From: Leucobacter sp. G161
GTDB lineage: Bacteria; Actinomycetota; Actinomycetes; Actinomycetales; Microbacteriaceae
Reading direction: 5' to 3'
DNA length: 64,000 nucleotides
Assembly (NCBI RefSeq): GCF_001482305.1
Contig: NZ_LOHP01000084.1
Coordinates: 62,001-126,000, forward strand
A model generated the notes under the pieces. It saw nothing but the letters and a program-made list of their open reading frames with translations. It searched no databases and was not told the DNA's origin. Shown one piece after another: positions 38,051 to 46,474 of this stretch; positions within the stretch are counted from its first letter, which is position 1; every line of letters begins with the position of its first letter. The position numbers and the translations under genes are program-made.

Positions 38051-39532
38051 GTGGCGATCAGCGTATTCGACCTCTTCACCGTAGGCATCGGGCCCTCGAG
38101 CTCGCACACGGTGGGGCCGATGCGCGCGAGCCACGCCTTCGCGGCGGGGCTCGTGAACCACGGCCTGCTTGACCGTGTTGCCGGGCTGCGGGTGGACCTC
38201 TTCGGGTCCCTCGCAGCCACCGGCCACGGCCACGGTACCTTCACCGCCGTGTTGCTCGGGCTCGAGGGCTTCGACCCCGAAACCGTGCTGCCGAGCGAGG
38301 TCGATGCCGCGCTCGCGCGCATCGAGGAGACCGGCGAGCTGCGCGTCGGTGCCGAGCTCTCCGACCTGCAGGGGGCGGCCCCCGCGGTCGTGAAGTTCGG
38401 CGTTGCCGACATGGTTCTCCGGCCGCTGACGGTGCTCGAAACGCACACGAACGGCATGCGCTTCGCGGCCGTCGACGCGGCGGGCGAGACGCTTGAAGAA
38501 CAGACCTACTATTCCGTTGGCGGCGGCTTCATCGTGCGCGAGGGCGCCGAGGAGAAGATCCTCGACAGGCTTGAGCAGCAGCTCGCCGAACAGCCCTACC
38601 CGTTCACGACCGGAGCCGAGCTCCTCGTGCACGCCGAATCGAGCGGGCTGAGTATCGCAGGCGTCATGCTCGCAAACGAGCTCATCACCCGCGATGAGGT
38701 GAGCGTGCGGTCCGGCCTCGCCCACATCTGGGACGTCATGGAGGAGTGCAAGAACTCCGCACTCACCCGCACCGGCGTGCTGCCGGGCGGCTTGAACGTG
38801 CGGCGCCGCGCACCCGAATGGCACCGCAAGCTCACCGAGCAGGATCCTCATCGCGACCCCGTCTTCTGGCAGGAGTGGGTGAACCTCGTGGCCCTCGCAG
38901 TCAACGAGGAGAACGCGTCGGGCGGTCGCGTCGTCACCGCCCCCACGAACGGGGCGGCCGGCATCATCCCTGCCGTGCTCTTCTACGCGACGCACTACGC
39001 GCAGATCCCCGAGCTCGGCACCTCCCGCCAACCGGGACTCGGCGGGGGAGCCGCAGCCCCGCGCGCCGTCTCGCTGAGCCCGGAGCAGAAGCAGCGCGTC
39101 GTCGTCGACTTCCTGCTCGCGGCAGCAGCCGTCGGCGTGCTCTACAAGGAGCAGGCGTCGATCTCGGGCGCCGAGGTTGGCTGTCAGGGTGAGGTGGGAT
39201 CCGCATCATCGATGGCGGCCGCCGGGCTCGCGCAGATCCTCGGCGGCACACCGCAGCAGGTCGAGAACGCCGCGGAGATTGCGATGGAGCACAACCTCGG
39301 GCTCACCTGCGACCCGATTGGCGGGCTCGTGCAGATCCCCTGCATTGAACGCAACGCGATCGCGGCGTCGAAGGCGATTAACGCCGCGAAGATGGCGCTC
39401 ATGGGCGACGGCGCGCACCACGTCACGCTCGATGAGGTCATCATCACGATGCGCGAGACGGGCAAGGACATGAGCGACAAGTACAAGGAGACCGCGCGCG
39501 GCGGGCTCGCCGTCAACGTTATCGAGTGCTGA
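38051..39532 (+). CDS. sdaA: L-serine dehydratase (ammonia-lyase)
   Basis: A 4Fe-4S enzyme that deaminates L-serine to pyruvate. 493 residues in one chain (fused alpha and beta domains). It begins [20 protein letters not shown], the substrate-binding signature. Cluster cysteines lie in [38 protein letters not shown]. About 30 residues with [20 protein letters not shown] form an insertion common in actinobacterial versions. GTG 38051 has GAAAGG upstream. Placed after gcvH, it suggests glycine is turned to serine by SHMT with the cleavage-derived one-carbon unit and then to pyruvate; the SHMT gene is not in the window. Confidence 0.93.
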   Translation: MAISVFDLFTVGIGPSSSHTVGPMRASHAFAAGLVNHGLLDRVAGLRVDLFGSLAATGHGHGTFTAVLLGLEGFDPETVLPSEVDAALARIEETGELRVGAELSDLQGAAPAVVKFGVADMVLRPLTVLETHTNGMRFAAVDAAGETLEEQTYYSVGGGFIVREGAEEKILDRLEQQLAEQPYPFTTGAELLVHAESSGLSIAGVMLANELITRDEVSVRSGLAHIWDVMEECKNSALTRTGVLPGGLNVRRRAPEWHRKLTEQDPHRDPVFWQEWVNLVALAVNEENASGGRVVTAPTNGAAGIIPAVLFYATHYAQIPELGTSRQPGLGGGAAAPRAVSLSPEQKQRVVVDFLLAAAAVGVLYKEQASISGAEVGCQGEVGSASSMAAAGLAQILGGTPQQVENAAEIAMEHNLGLTCDPIGGLVQIPCIERNAIAASKAINAAKMALMGDGAHHVTLDEVIITMRETGKDMSDKYKETARGGLAVNVIEC

Positions 39533-39601
39533 GCAGCCCCGTTGGCCCGCCGCATCGACCACTGAGGGTGGAAACACAGTCGGCGCGGGTACGCTAATCC
39601 G

Positions 39602-41098
39602 GTGACTTCCGTCTTGCTCTACGCCCTCGGCATCCTCATCGTCGTGCTCCTGCTCGGCATCTCGATCGCGCTGCACGAAATCGGGCACCTCGTGCCTGCG
39701 AAGCTGTTCGGCGTGAAGGTGACGCAGTACATGATCGGCTTCGGCAAGACGATCTGGTCGCGCAAAAAGGGCGACACCGAGTACGGCGTGAAGCTGCTGC
39801 CGCTCGGTGGCTACGTCGCGATGATCGGTATGTATCCGCCCGCGAAACCGGGGGAGGCCCCGCGCGAATCCACGACCGGGTTTTTGAACTCCGTCGCTGA
39901 GGAAGCCCCGGTGAAGACGAAGCGCAAGCGCGCCGAGGGGTTCGTCGACGAGATCACGCGAGTCGGCGACGTGCCAGAGGGATCGTCAGCACCTCGGGGA
40001 TCCTCGCACAGTATTGACGAGGTCGAAGAGGTCGAGTACCGCCGCGGGCTCGCGGGCTGGGTTGACGAGGCGCGCGACGCGAGCGCCGAGACGATTCCCG
40101 AGGGGGAGGATCACCGCTCTTTCTACCGCCTCCCCGTCTGGAAGAAGATCATCGTCATGGCGGGCGGGCCGCTCATGAACCTGCTGCTCGCGTTCCTGTT
40201 CTTCGGGATTGTGATTTCCGGCTTCGGCATCGCCCAGACGAGCACCACGCTCGGGCACGTGAGCGAGTGCCTCGTGCCCGCGGGCAGCACGCAGACCGAG
40301 TGCACTACCGACGACCCGGCAGCTCCCGCCGCCGCCGCAGGGCTGCTTCCGGGCGACAAGCTCCTCACAGTTGAAGGCACCGCGATCGAAAGCTGGGATC
40401 AGTTCCGCGGCGTCGTGGCGACCTCGCCTGGACAGTCACTGTCGATCGAGATTGAGCGCGCGGGCGAGATCGAAACGGTGACCCTCACGCCCGAGGCGAA
40501 CGAGCGCGTGCTCGTCGACGACAAGGGCGAGGCCCTGCTCAACGCGGACGGCACGCCGAAGACCGAAAGCGTCGGCATGATTGGCGCAACCGCGGGCACC
40601 GAGATCGTGCGGCAGCCGATCACCGAAGTCCCGGCATTTGTCGGCGAGAATGTGAAGAACGTCGCTGGCGTCATCATCAAGCTCCCTGCGCGTATGGTCG
40701 ACGTCTGGAACGCCGCGTTCGGCGCGGAGGAGCGCGACCCCAACGGCCCGATGGGTGTCGTCGGCGTCGGCAGGCTCGCCGGTGAGGTCGCGAGCATGGA
40801 GGAGATGCCGGTCGAATCGCGGGCACAGATCCTGTTCAGCCTCGCGGGCTCGCTCAACGTCGCGCTGTTCGTGTTCAACCTCGTGCCGCTCATGCCGCTC
40901 GACGGCGGGCACATCGCGGGCGCGATCTATGAGGCGATCAAGCGCGGCTGGGCGAAGCTGCGGCGCAAGCCCGACCCGGGGCCCGTCGACACCGCGAAGA
41001 TGGTGCCCGTGACGTTGGTCGTCGTCATCGCCTTGGGAGCGATGAGTTTGCTGTTGATGTACGCCGATATCGTCAAGCCGGTCGCGCTATTCGGCTAA
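39602..41098 (+). CDS. rip1: Site-2 protease Rip1/RseP (M50) with a long insertion
   Basis: An intramembrane zinc metalloprotease that cleaves anti-sigma factors. 498 residues. The zinc motif HEIGH is in the first helix (H25, E26, H29), and the third ligand region is NLVPLMPLDGGHIAGAI. One PDZ domain (LLPGDKLLTVEGTAIESWDQ) lies between. Residues about 85-180 form a charged cytoplasmic insertion (KTKRKRAEGFVDEITR, VEEVEYRRG) not found at this length in mycobacterial Rip1. Start GTG 39602. It is followed 30 bp later by ispG, the usual actinobacterial neighbour. Confidence 0.9.
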   Translation: MTSVLLYALGILIVVLLLGISIALHEIGHLVPAKLFGVKVTQYMIGFGKTIWSRKKGDTEYGVKLLPLGGYVAMIGMYPPAKPGEAPRESTTGFLNSVAEEAPVKTKRKRAEGFVDEITRVGDVPEGSSAPRGSSHSIDEVEEVEYRRGLAGWVDEARDASAETIPEGEDHRSFYRLPVWKKIIVMAGGPLMNLLLAFLFFGIVISGFGIAQTSTTLGHVSECLVPAGSTQTECTTDDPAAPAAAAGLLPGDKLLTVEGTAIESWDQFRGVVATSPGQSLSIEIERAGEIETVTLTPEANERVLVDDKGEALLNADGTPKTESVGMIGATAGTEIVRQPITEVPAFVGENVKNVAGVIIKLPARMVDVWNAAFGAEERDPNGPMGVVGVGRLAGEVASMEEMPVESRAQILFSLAGSLNVALFVFNLVPLMPLDGGHIAGAIYEAIKRGWAKLRRKPDPGPVDTAKMVPVTLVVVIALGAMSLLLMYADIVKPVALFG

Positions 41099-41115
41099 CG
41101 CACGGCTGCGCCCGG

Positions 41116-41121
41116 TAGACT
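41116..41121 (+). promoter_or_regulatory. -10 box of leaderless promoter for ispG
   Basis: TAGACT lies 7 nt before GTG 41129, so ispG can be transcribed separately from rip1. Confidence 0.5.
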
Positions 41122-41128
41122 CGTTCTC

Positions 41129-42280
41129 GTGGCAGCAGTGAATTTGGGAATGCCGAAGGTAGCCGAAGTATTGGCACCGCGGCGCAAGACCCGTCAAATC
41201 AAGGTCGGTTCAATCGGCGTGGGCAGCAACTCGCAGGTATCTGTGCAGTCGATGACCACGACTCCGACGACCGACATCAACGGAACGCTTCAGCAGATTG
41301 CCGAGCTCACGGCGGCCGGCTGCGACATCGTGCGGGTCGCGGTGCCGAGCCAGGACGACGCGGATGTGTTGCACATCATCGCGAAGAAGAGCCAGATCCC
41401 GGTGATCGCGGACATCCACTTCCAGCCGCGCTACATCTATGCGGCGATCGATGCTGGCTGCGCCGCGGTTCGCGTGAACCCCGGCAACATTCGGCAGTTT
41501 GACGGCAACGTTGGCGCGATTGCGAAGGCCGCAAAGGACGCGGGCGTCTCGCTCCGCATCGGCGTGAACGCTGGCTCCCTCGATCCCAGGCTGCTGCAGA
41601 AGTACGGCAAGCCGACCGCCGAAGCGCTCGTCGAGAGCGCCGTTTGGGAGGCGTCGCTCTTCGAGGAGCACGACTTCCACGACTTTAAGATTTCCGTGAA
41701 GCACAACGACCCGATCGTCATGACGAAGGCGTACCGGCAGCTCGCGGCGCAGGGCGACTGGCCGCTGCACCTCGGCGTGACCGAGGCGGGCCCCGCATTC
41801 CAGGGCACGATCAAGAGCGCGACCGCGTTCGGCATCCTGCTCTCCGAGGGCATCGGTGACACGATCCGCGTCTCGCTCTCGGCTCCGCCCGTCGAAGAGG
41901 TGAAGGTCGGCCTGCAGATTCTGCAGTCGCTGAACCTCCGCGAGCGCAAGCTTGAGATCGTCTCGTGCCCGTCGTGTGGCCGCGCGCAGGTCGACGTGTA
42001 CACGCTCGCCGACGAGGTCACCAAGGGCCTCGAGGGTATGACTGTGCCGCTGCGCGTCGCCGTCATGGGCTGCGTCGTGAATGGCCCGGGCGAGGCCCGT
42101 GAGGCCGACCTCGGTGTCGCCTCGGGTAACGGCAAGGGTCAGATCTTCGTGAAGGGCGAGGTCATCAAGACCGTGCCCGAGTCGGAGATCGTCGCCACGC
42201 TCATCGAGGAGGCGAACCGCATCGCCGAGGAGATGGGGCACACGACCGAGTCGGGCGCACCGCAGGTCGTCACGGGTTAG
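41129..42280 (+). CDS. ispG: 4-hydroxy-3-methylbut-2-enyl diphosphate synthase
   Basis: A 4Fe-4S enzyme that makes HMBPP in the MEP pathway, downstream of dxr in the same pathway. 383 residues. [42 protein letters not shown] and [17 protein letters not shown] are family motifs. The cluster cysteines lie in [13 protein letters not shown] and [23 protein letters not shown] 41129 is supported by a TAGACT box 7 nt upstream. Confidence 0.95.
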   Translation: MAAVNLGMPKVAEVLAPRRKTRQIKVGSIGVGSNSQVSVQSMTTTPTTDINGTLQQIAELTAAGCDIVRVAVPSQDDADVLHIIAKKSQIPVIADIHFQPRYIYAAIDAGCAAVRVNPGNIRQFDGNVGAIAKAAKDAGVSLRIGVNAGSLDPRLLQKYGKPTAEALVESAVWEASLFEEHDFHDFKISVKHNDPIVMTKAYRQLAAQGDWPLHLGVTEAGPAFQGTIKSATAFGILLSEGIGDTIRVSLSAPPVEEVKVGLQILQSLNLRERKLEIVSCPSCGRAQVDVYTLADEVTKGLEGMTVPLRVAVMGCVVNGPGEAREADLGVASGNGKGQIFVKGEVIKTVPESEIVATLIEEANRIAEEMGHTTESGAPQVVTG

Positions 42281-42336
42281 CCAGGCGCTTCACGCTTGAA
42301 GGCGAAGACCTAGGCGATTCGGAACGCTCAAAAGAC

Positions 42337-42355
42337 ATGACCTCAGCGAGGTCAT
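42337..42355 (+). terminator. Terminator after ispG
   Basis: ATGACCTC pairs with GAGGTCAT around an AGC loop, followed by TGCGTTTTC. Confidence 0.7.
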
Positions 42356-42443
42356 TGCGTTTTCGCTGCTGATCCCTCCTGACCCCGCTGAGGACATGGC
42401 TTCTGAGCGCCATTCAAAGTAGGGCGCTTCCGATTGAGAGTGT

Positions 42444-42483
42444 CGTCGCCCTAGCGAGACAAGGGTCTCGCTACAGGGCGACG
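42444..42483. terminator. Long hairpin at the end of the RNB gene
   Basis: CGTCGCCCT and AGCGAGAC pair with GTCTCGCT and AGGGCGACG, with a two-base bulge. It overlaps the last codons of the RNB gene and probably ends its transcript on the minus strand. Confidence 0.65.
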
Positions 42484-43943
42484 GGCTCGATCGCGATCTC
42501 GCCCTTCGCCACGTCGACGCGCACGACGCGCACGGTGCCGGTCTTGCCGGGGATGAGGATCCCTGCGGGGTCGGGGCAGCGCGTCGTGATCGGCGGATCC
42601 GTGATCTGCACGCGGGCGCTGCCGCCCTTCGACTCGACGACCACAACGCGGAACGTCTCGCCGACGCGATCCCGCACGAGCGCGGCCTCGACCCGGTCGA
42701 GCGCCGCAGACCCGAGCCTGCTCGCGAGCCCCGATGACGAGCGCATGAGCGCGGGAACCTCCGCGAGGCTCGCGAGCGCCCACTCGGGGACCGGCTTGCC
42801 CGCGCTCAAGGCCTCGCACACGACGAGCCCCCAGCGATCCACGAGTCGCCTGAGCGGAGCGGTCACGTGCGCGTACGGCGCGGCGATCGCGGCCTGCTCG
42901 GGAAGCGGCGGCGGGGGCAACAGCTCACCGTCACGCTCGACGCCGAACGCCGCGTAGTCAGCCCCGCGAAACAGGCTCGACGCTGCGTGGAGCACGGCCG
43001 CCGCCTGCGGGGTGCCGCGGGGCAGCTCGCGCAGGTACTCGCCGTACGTGAGCGCCTCGCGCCAGGGCACACCCAGCACCGCGACCCTGCCGCGGAACTC
43101 GGCGAGCGCCTGCTCGTCGGGGGCGGCCATCGTGCGGAGGATCCCGATCCCGCCGTCGAGCATCATCCTTCCAGCGAGCATCCCGGTGAGCAGCGACAGC
43201 TGCGAGTTCCATTCCTCCACGGGCAGCGGGAAGCGGCGCTCGATGCGGTAGCCCGTCTCGTCGCGCACGACCTCCTCGTCGGCCATGTTCAGGCTCGCGC
43301 CGCCCCTACGCTGTTCCTGCGCGATGCGGAGCGCCGCGAACTCGGGGAGTAACGCGAGCGGACCTGAGGCGGTGCCTGCGTCGAGGCTCGCTTGCGCGGA
43401 TCCGTAGCCGAGCTTCGCGCGCGAGCGGATGAGCGCGCGCTCGACGGACGCCGCAGCCGCTTCGCCGTCCTCGAACGCCGCGGCCCCCATGGCATCAACC
43501 GGGATAGTCCAGACGTAGGCGACGCGATCCACATCGGGGAGCAGCGAGGCGCGATCCTCGCTGAGCTCGCGCGGATGCAGCGGCACCGACCCGTCGGGCA
43601 GGTAGAGCGTCTGCCCCCGCCGCCGCGCCTCGGCATCGAGCGAGCGGCCGGGCCGGACAACGCCGGGAACGTCCGCAATCGCGTAGCGCAGGGTGAAGCC
43701 GTTGCCTGTGCGCTCGAGGTGGAAGGCCTGGTCGAGATCCCGGGAGTCTGGCGGATCGAGCGTCACGAACGGGATCTCGCGCAGATCCAGCGCGGGAACG
43801 GGGGCCTCCGCCTCGCGTGCTTCGGCGAGCACCTCGGCCGGGAACTCGTCAGAGACGCCGTTCTTGTCGCGAAGTGCGGTGAGCGCGGCGGCAAGCGAGC
43901 CGCGGGTGGTCTCAGGGGCAAGGTGTGTGCGCCGTGCTGGCAT
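42471..43943 (-). CDS. RNB-domain exoribonuclease
   Basis: A ribonuclease II/R-type 3'-5' exonuclease of about 490 residues, shorter than RNase R because the cold-shock domains at the N-terminus are missing. The catalytic core shows FVTLDPPDSRDLDQAFHLER, with the aspartates that bind magnesium, then IADVPGVV and SVPLHPRELSEDRASLLPDV. YAHVTAPLRRLVDRWGL is the conserved C-terminal RNB motif. A TAGGCT box lies 6 nt before ATG 43943. It is divergent from the LOG-type gene, with both starts within 46 bp. Confidence 0.9.
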   Translation of the reverse strand: MPARRTHLAPETTRGSLAAALTALRDKNGVSDEFPAEVLAEAREAEAPVPALDLREIPFVTLDPPDSRDLDQAFHLERTGNGFTLRYAIADVPGVVRPGRSLDAEARRRGQTLYLPDGSVPLHPRELSEDRASLLPDVDRVAYVWTIPVDAMGAAAFEDGEAAAASVERALIRSRAKLGYGSAQASLDAGTASGPLALLPEFAALRIAQEQRRGGASLNMADEEVVRDETGYRIERRFPLPVEEWNSQLSLLTGMLAGRMMLDGGIGILRTMAAPDEQALAEFRGRVAVLGVPWREALTYGEYLRELPRGTPQAAAVLHAASSLFRGADYAAFGVERDGELLPPPPLPEQAAIAAPYAHVTAPLRRLVDRWGLVVCEALSAGKPVPEWALASLAEVPALMRSSSGLASRLGSAALDRVEAALVRDRVGETFRVVVVESKGGSARVQITDPPITTRCPDPAGILIPGKTGTVRVVRVDVAKGEIAIEPVAL

Positions 43944-43977
43944 GGCCACAGCCTATCCGCCGCGCGCCGCAAACTCC

Positions 43978-43983
43978 TAGACT
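43978..43983 (+). promoter_or_regulatory. -10 box of leaderless promoter for LOG-type gene
   Basis: TAGACT lies 6 nt before ATG 43990. Confidence 0.45.
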
Positions 43984-43989
43984 GTGAGC

Positions 43990-45063
43990 ATGACTGCGCC
44001 AGTGAACGACCAGACAGCCGAAGCCATCGACAGCCTGCTCCGCGACGCCGGCGTGACGCAGCAGCGGGGACTGATCCGCCGCATCATGGTCGCCGCCCTC
44101 GGCCTCGGGGCCGATGGTGCGTCCCGCCTCGACCTGAAGATCTCGGCCTCCGCGCTCGAGGAGATGCGGCAGGCCTTCGCGCTGTTCGCGCCATACGCGG
44201 GGGTGCGCAAGGCATCCATCTTCGGCTCCGCCCGCACGAAGCCCGGCGACCTGCTGTACACCGCGGCTGAGGAGAGCGCACGTGCGCTTGCGGAGGATAA
44301 CTGGATGGTCGTCACCGGTGCGGGCCCCGGCATCATGGAGGCCGCCGCTGTCGGCGCCGGTGTCGAGCGGTCACTCGGGGTGTCGATCCGCCTGCCGTTC
44401 GAAGAAGAACCGAACGCGTTCGTCGCACACGAGGCGCACCACGTCGCGATGAAGTACTTCTTCACGCGCAAGCTCATGCTCGTGAAGGAATCGAGCGCAT
44501 TCATCTGCCTGCCCGGCGGCTTCGGCACGATGGACGAGACCTTCGAGCTGCTGACGCTGCAGCAGACCGGGAAAATGGTGCCCGTGCCGATCGTGCTGCT
44601 TGACCGGCCCGGCGGCAGCTATTGGGCGGGGTTCAAGGACTTCGTCGTCAACGAGCTTGAGGGCGGAGGCTACGTCACCGCGGGCGACCTCGACCGCGTG
44701 CTCATCACCGACTCGGCAGACGCCGCCGTCGAGCACGTGCACGCGTTCTGGAGTAACTACAACGATCTCCGCTGGTTCCCCACCGACGTGCCGGGCGAGC
44801 GTGACGCACTCCTGCTCTACACGCGCGTCGCCCCGACCGACGCGCAGCTCGCCGACCTCAACGAGCGCTTTGGGGACATGCTCGACTCGGGCGCGATCAC
44901 GCTCGCAGACCCGTACCCCGAGGAGGGCTCCGAGCGGGCGACACTCTCCCGGGTGCGCCTCGTGCCGCGGCCGCACGCGATCGGGGAGCTGTACCGGCTC
45001 ATCTGGGCGCTCAACGAGCTGCCGGAGACCGACCCGACAGGGCCGGTGGGTGGGGAGGGGTAG
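43990..45063 (+). CDS. LOG-family Rossmann-fold protein
   Basis: About 357 residues. The LOG motif PGGFGTMDETFE and upstream VVTGAGPGIMEAAAVGA identify the lysine-decarboxylase-like/LOG superfamily, which includes cytokinin nucleotide phosphoribohydrolases and PpnN-type nucleosidases. IFGSARTKPGDLLY is also characteristic. It is longer than the typical 180-residue LOG, with N-terminal and C-terminal helical extensions, so activity on nucleoside monophosphates is only inferred. It is followed 2 nt later by a DksA-like gene. Confidence 0.85.
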   Translation: MTAPVNDQTAEAIDSLLRDAGVTQQRGLIRRIMVAALGLGADGASRLDLKISASALEEMRQAFALFAPYAGVRKASIFGSARTKPGDLLYTAAEESARALAEDNWMVVTGAGPGIMEAAAVGAGVERSLGVSIRLPFEEEPNAFVAHEAHHVAMKYFFTRKLMLVKESSAFICLPGGFGTMDETFELLTLQQTGKMVPVPIVLLDRPGGSYWAGFKDFVVNELEGGGYVTAGDLDRVLITDSADAAVEHVHAFWSNYNDLRWFPTDVPGERDALLLYTRVAPTDAQLADLNERFGDMLDSGAITLADPYPEEGSERATLSRVRLVPRPHAIGELYRLIWALNELPETDPTGPVGGEG

Positions 45064-45065
45064 CC

Positions 45066-45431
45066 ATGGTTGGGGCGGGCGCGGACCGGGACCGGTTGCA
45101 TGCCCTGCTGCTCGCTGAGCGTGAGGTCGTCGTCTCCCGCGTCGCGGACCTCGACGCGACGCTCGCTGAGCTGGTGCGGAGCCGGGAGTCCTCGAACGAT
45201 GACGACGAGCACGACCCGGAGGGCGTGACGCTCTCATCGGAGTGGTCCAGGCTCAGCGGTCTCGCCGACGCGGCGCGTGCGGAGCTCGCCGAGATCGACG
45301 CCGCGCTCGAACGCTGGGAGGCGGGCAACTACGGCGTCTGCGAGCGTTGCGGCGAGCCGATACCTGTCGAGCGCCTCGAAGTGCGCCCCTTCGCGACGCG
45401 CTGCGTGCCGTGCGCGAGCCTACGGCGGTAG
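45066..45431 (+). CDS. TraR/DksA-type zinc-finger protein
   Basis: 121 residues. A coiled-coil N-terminal half (REVVVSRVADLDATLAELVR, ARAELAEIDAALERWEAGNY) leads into a C4 zinc finger, GVCERCGEPIPVERLEVRP then RCVPCASLRR. This is the DksA/TraR layout; in actinobacteria such proteins may bind the RNA polymerase secondary channel. The acidic stretch ESSNDDDEHDPEG sits at the expected coiled-coil tip. It is translated right after the LOG-type gene. Confidence 0.85.
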   Translation: MVGAGADRDRLHALLLAEREVVVSRVADLDATLAELVRSRESSNDDDEHDPEGVTLSSEWSRLSGLADAARAELAEIDAALERWEAGNYGVCERCGEPIPVERLEVRPFATRCVPCASLRR

Positions 45432-45769
45432 CTGGCGGGGCACCGGGCTACAACCGACATTGCGCTCGCAAACTGTGGACCGGTGCGTGAGAATCGGCCC
45501 AGCTTTCGTCCAAGCGGATTGGGCATTCCTGATCGCCATTAGGCTCCGGAACTCCGGGGCCTATCGATCGACGCCCGCGCAGACACGATCTACTCCACGA
45601 ATGCTTGCACGCAAACTTGAGACTCGAGAATAGTCCGGTGGGAAGCGTAAGAACGAAACAGTCAGGTAGCGGCTATCACGGCCCCGTTTTCTGAACCGTG
45701 GGGGAATTCGTTGAGGTGAGCTCGGAAATTGGCGAATCCGGTCCTCAGGGGTCTGCGGAGTTTCTTGGC
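45432..45769. other. Gene-free region before the ParDE locus
   Basis: About 340 bp with visibly lower GC than its flanks and no reading frame with normal codon use. I see no clear hairpin, tRNA or repeat in it. Together with the toxin-antitoxin pair it may mark the edge of an acquired segment. Confidence 0.4.
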
Positions 45770-46084
45770 TCATAGGAGATTTCGGATGTCACGCCGGATG
45801 TGGGCAACCCTCAGAATTCTGACTACGCCTTCATCTACGGCGTAGATTGCCACGTATGGCGTCCGTGTGAGCGGGAACAGACGGATAGTCGCGCCAACTG
45901 CGTTGGATGCACGGTACCGTCTGCCGATCGACGGGAATCGCTGCAATGTTTCGTGCATTGAATCGAGTGAACTGAGAAAGCGCTCAAGAGCATTGCTCTC
46001 CCCGTGGGAGATGTACCAGTCGACAGTGCGTCTCACATCTCGGACGGCAGTGTCGCGCCAGATGAGGGGCTCACTGCGCGGCAC
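45770..46084 (-). CDS. parE: ParE/RelE-family toxin
   Basis: 104 residues with the ParE/RelE-superfamily pattern: an N-terminal helix pair (AVRDVRRTVDWYISHGE, ERFLSSLDSMHETLQRFPSI), then strands GATIRLFPLTRTPYVAIYAV and VVRILRVAHIRRDI. ParE toxins poison DNA gyrase, while RelE relatives cut mRNA; the lack of RelE catalytic-type residues near the end favours ParE. The start lies 14 nt inside the antitoxin gene, so they are translationally coupled, antitoxin first. Codon use is less GC-rich than in neighbours. Confidence 0.8.
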   Translation of the reverse strand: MPRSEPLIWRDTAVRDVRRTVDWYISHGESNALERFLSSLDSMHETLQRFPSIGRRYRASNAVGATIRLFPLTRTPYVAIYAVDEGVVRILRVAHIRRDIRNLL

Positions 46085-46316
46085 GAGCCCGGGTGCGCAG
46101 GTCCGCCAATACTTCCTCGTGACTAAGCGCGGAATCTGATGCCGCTAGCCCCTCGTGGATCATTTCGTTCAGTTCCTGGCGCGCCAATTCGATAGTTTGC
46201 TGTTCTCTGATGAGGTCGCTGACGTACTGATCTGGTGTTGTGAACCCGCCACGCCCAGCTTGAGTGCGTACGAATTCTTGGAGGTCTTCGTCGAGGGTGA
46301 TACTCATTGGCTCCAT
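46071..46316 (-). CDS. parD: ParD-like antitoxin
   Basis: 81 residues. SITLDEDLQEFVRTQAGRGG then FTTPDQYVSDLIREQQTIEL is the ribbon-helix-helix DNA-binding region of ParD/CC2985-type antitoxins; the remaining part (MIHEGLAASDSALSHEEVLA) would wrap the toxin. A TAGAAT box lies 6 nt before ATG 46316 (leaderless); ATG 46307 with GGAG before it is an alternative. It precedes and overlaps the toxin gene and probably represses the operon. Confidence 0.8.
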   Translation of the reverse strand: MEPMSITLDEDLQEFVRTQAGRGGFTTPDQYVSDLIREQQTIELARQELNEMIHEGLAASDSALSHEEVLADLRTRARAAQ

Positions 46317-46474
46317 ACTCCGATTCTAAGCTCGACTCGTGAACTTGCAGTCGACACTACGCACCCCGCACTGTGTCGTGTCAAGGGCGGGATGCGATCG
46401 GTGCGAGGGCTCCGCGGTGAAGTGGCTGGAGCAAGGAGGACCGGCGCGGGGACATCTGCCGGCGAGCGAGCGCC

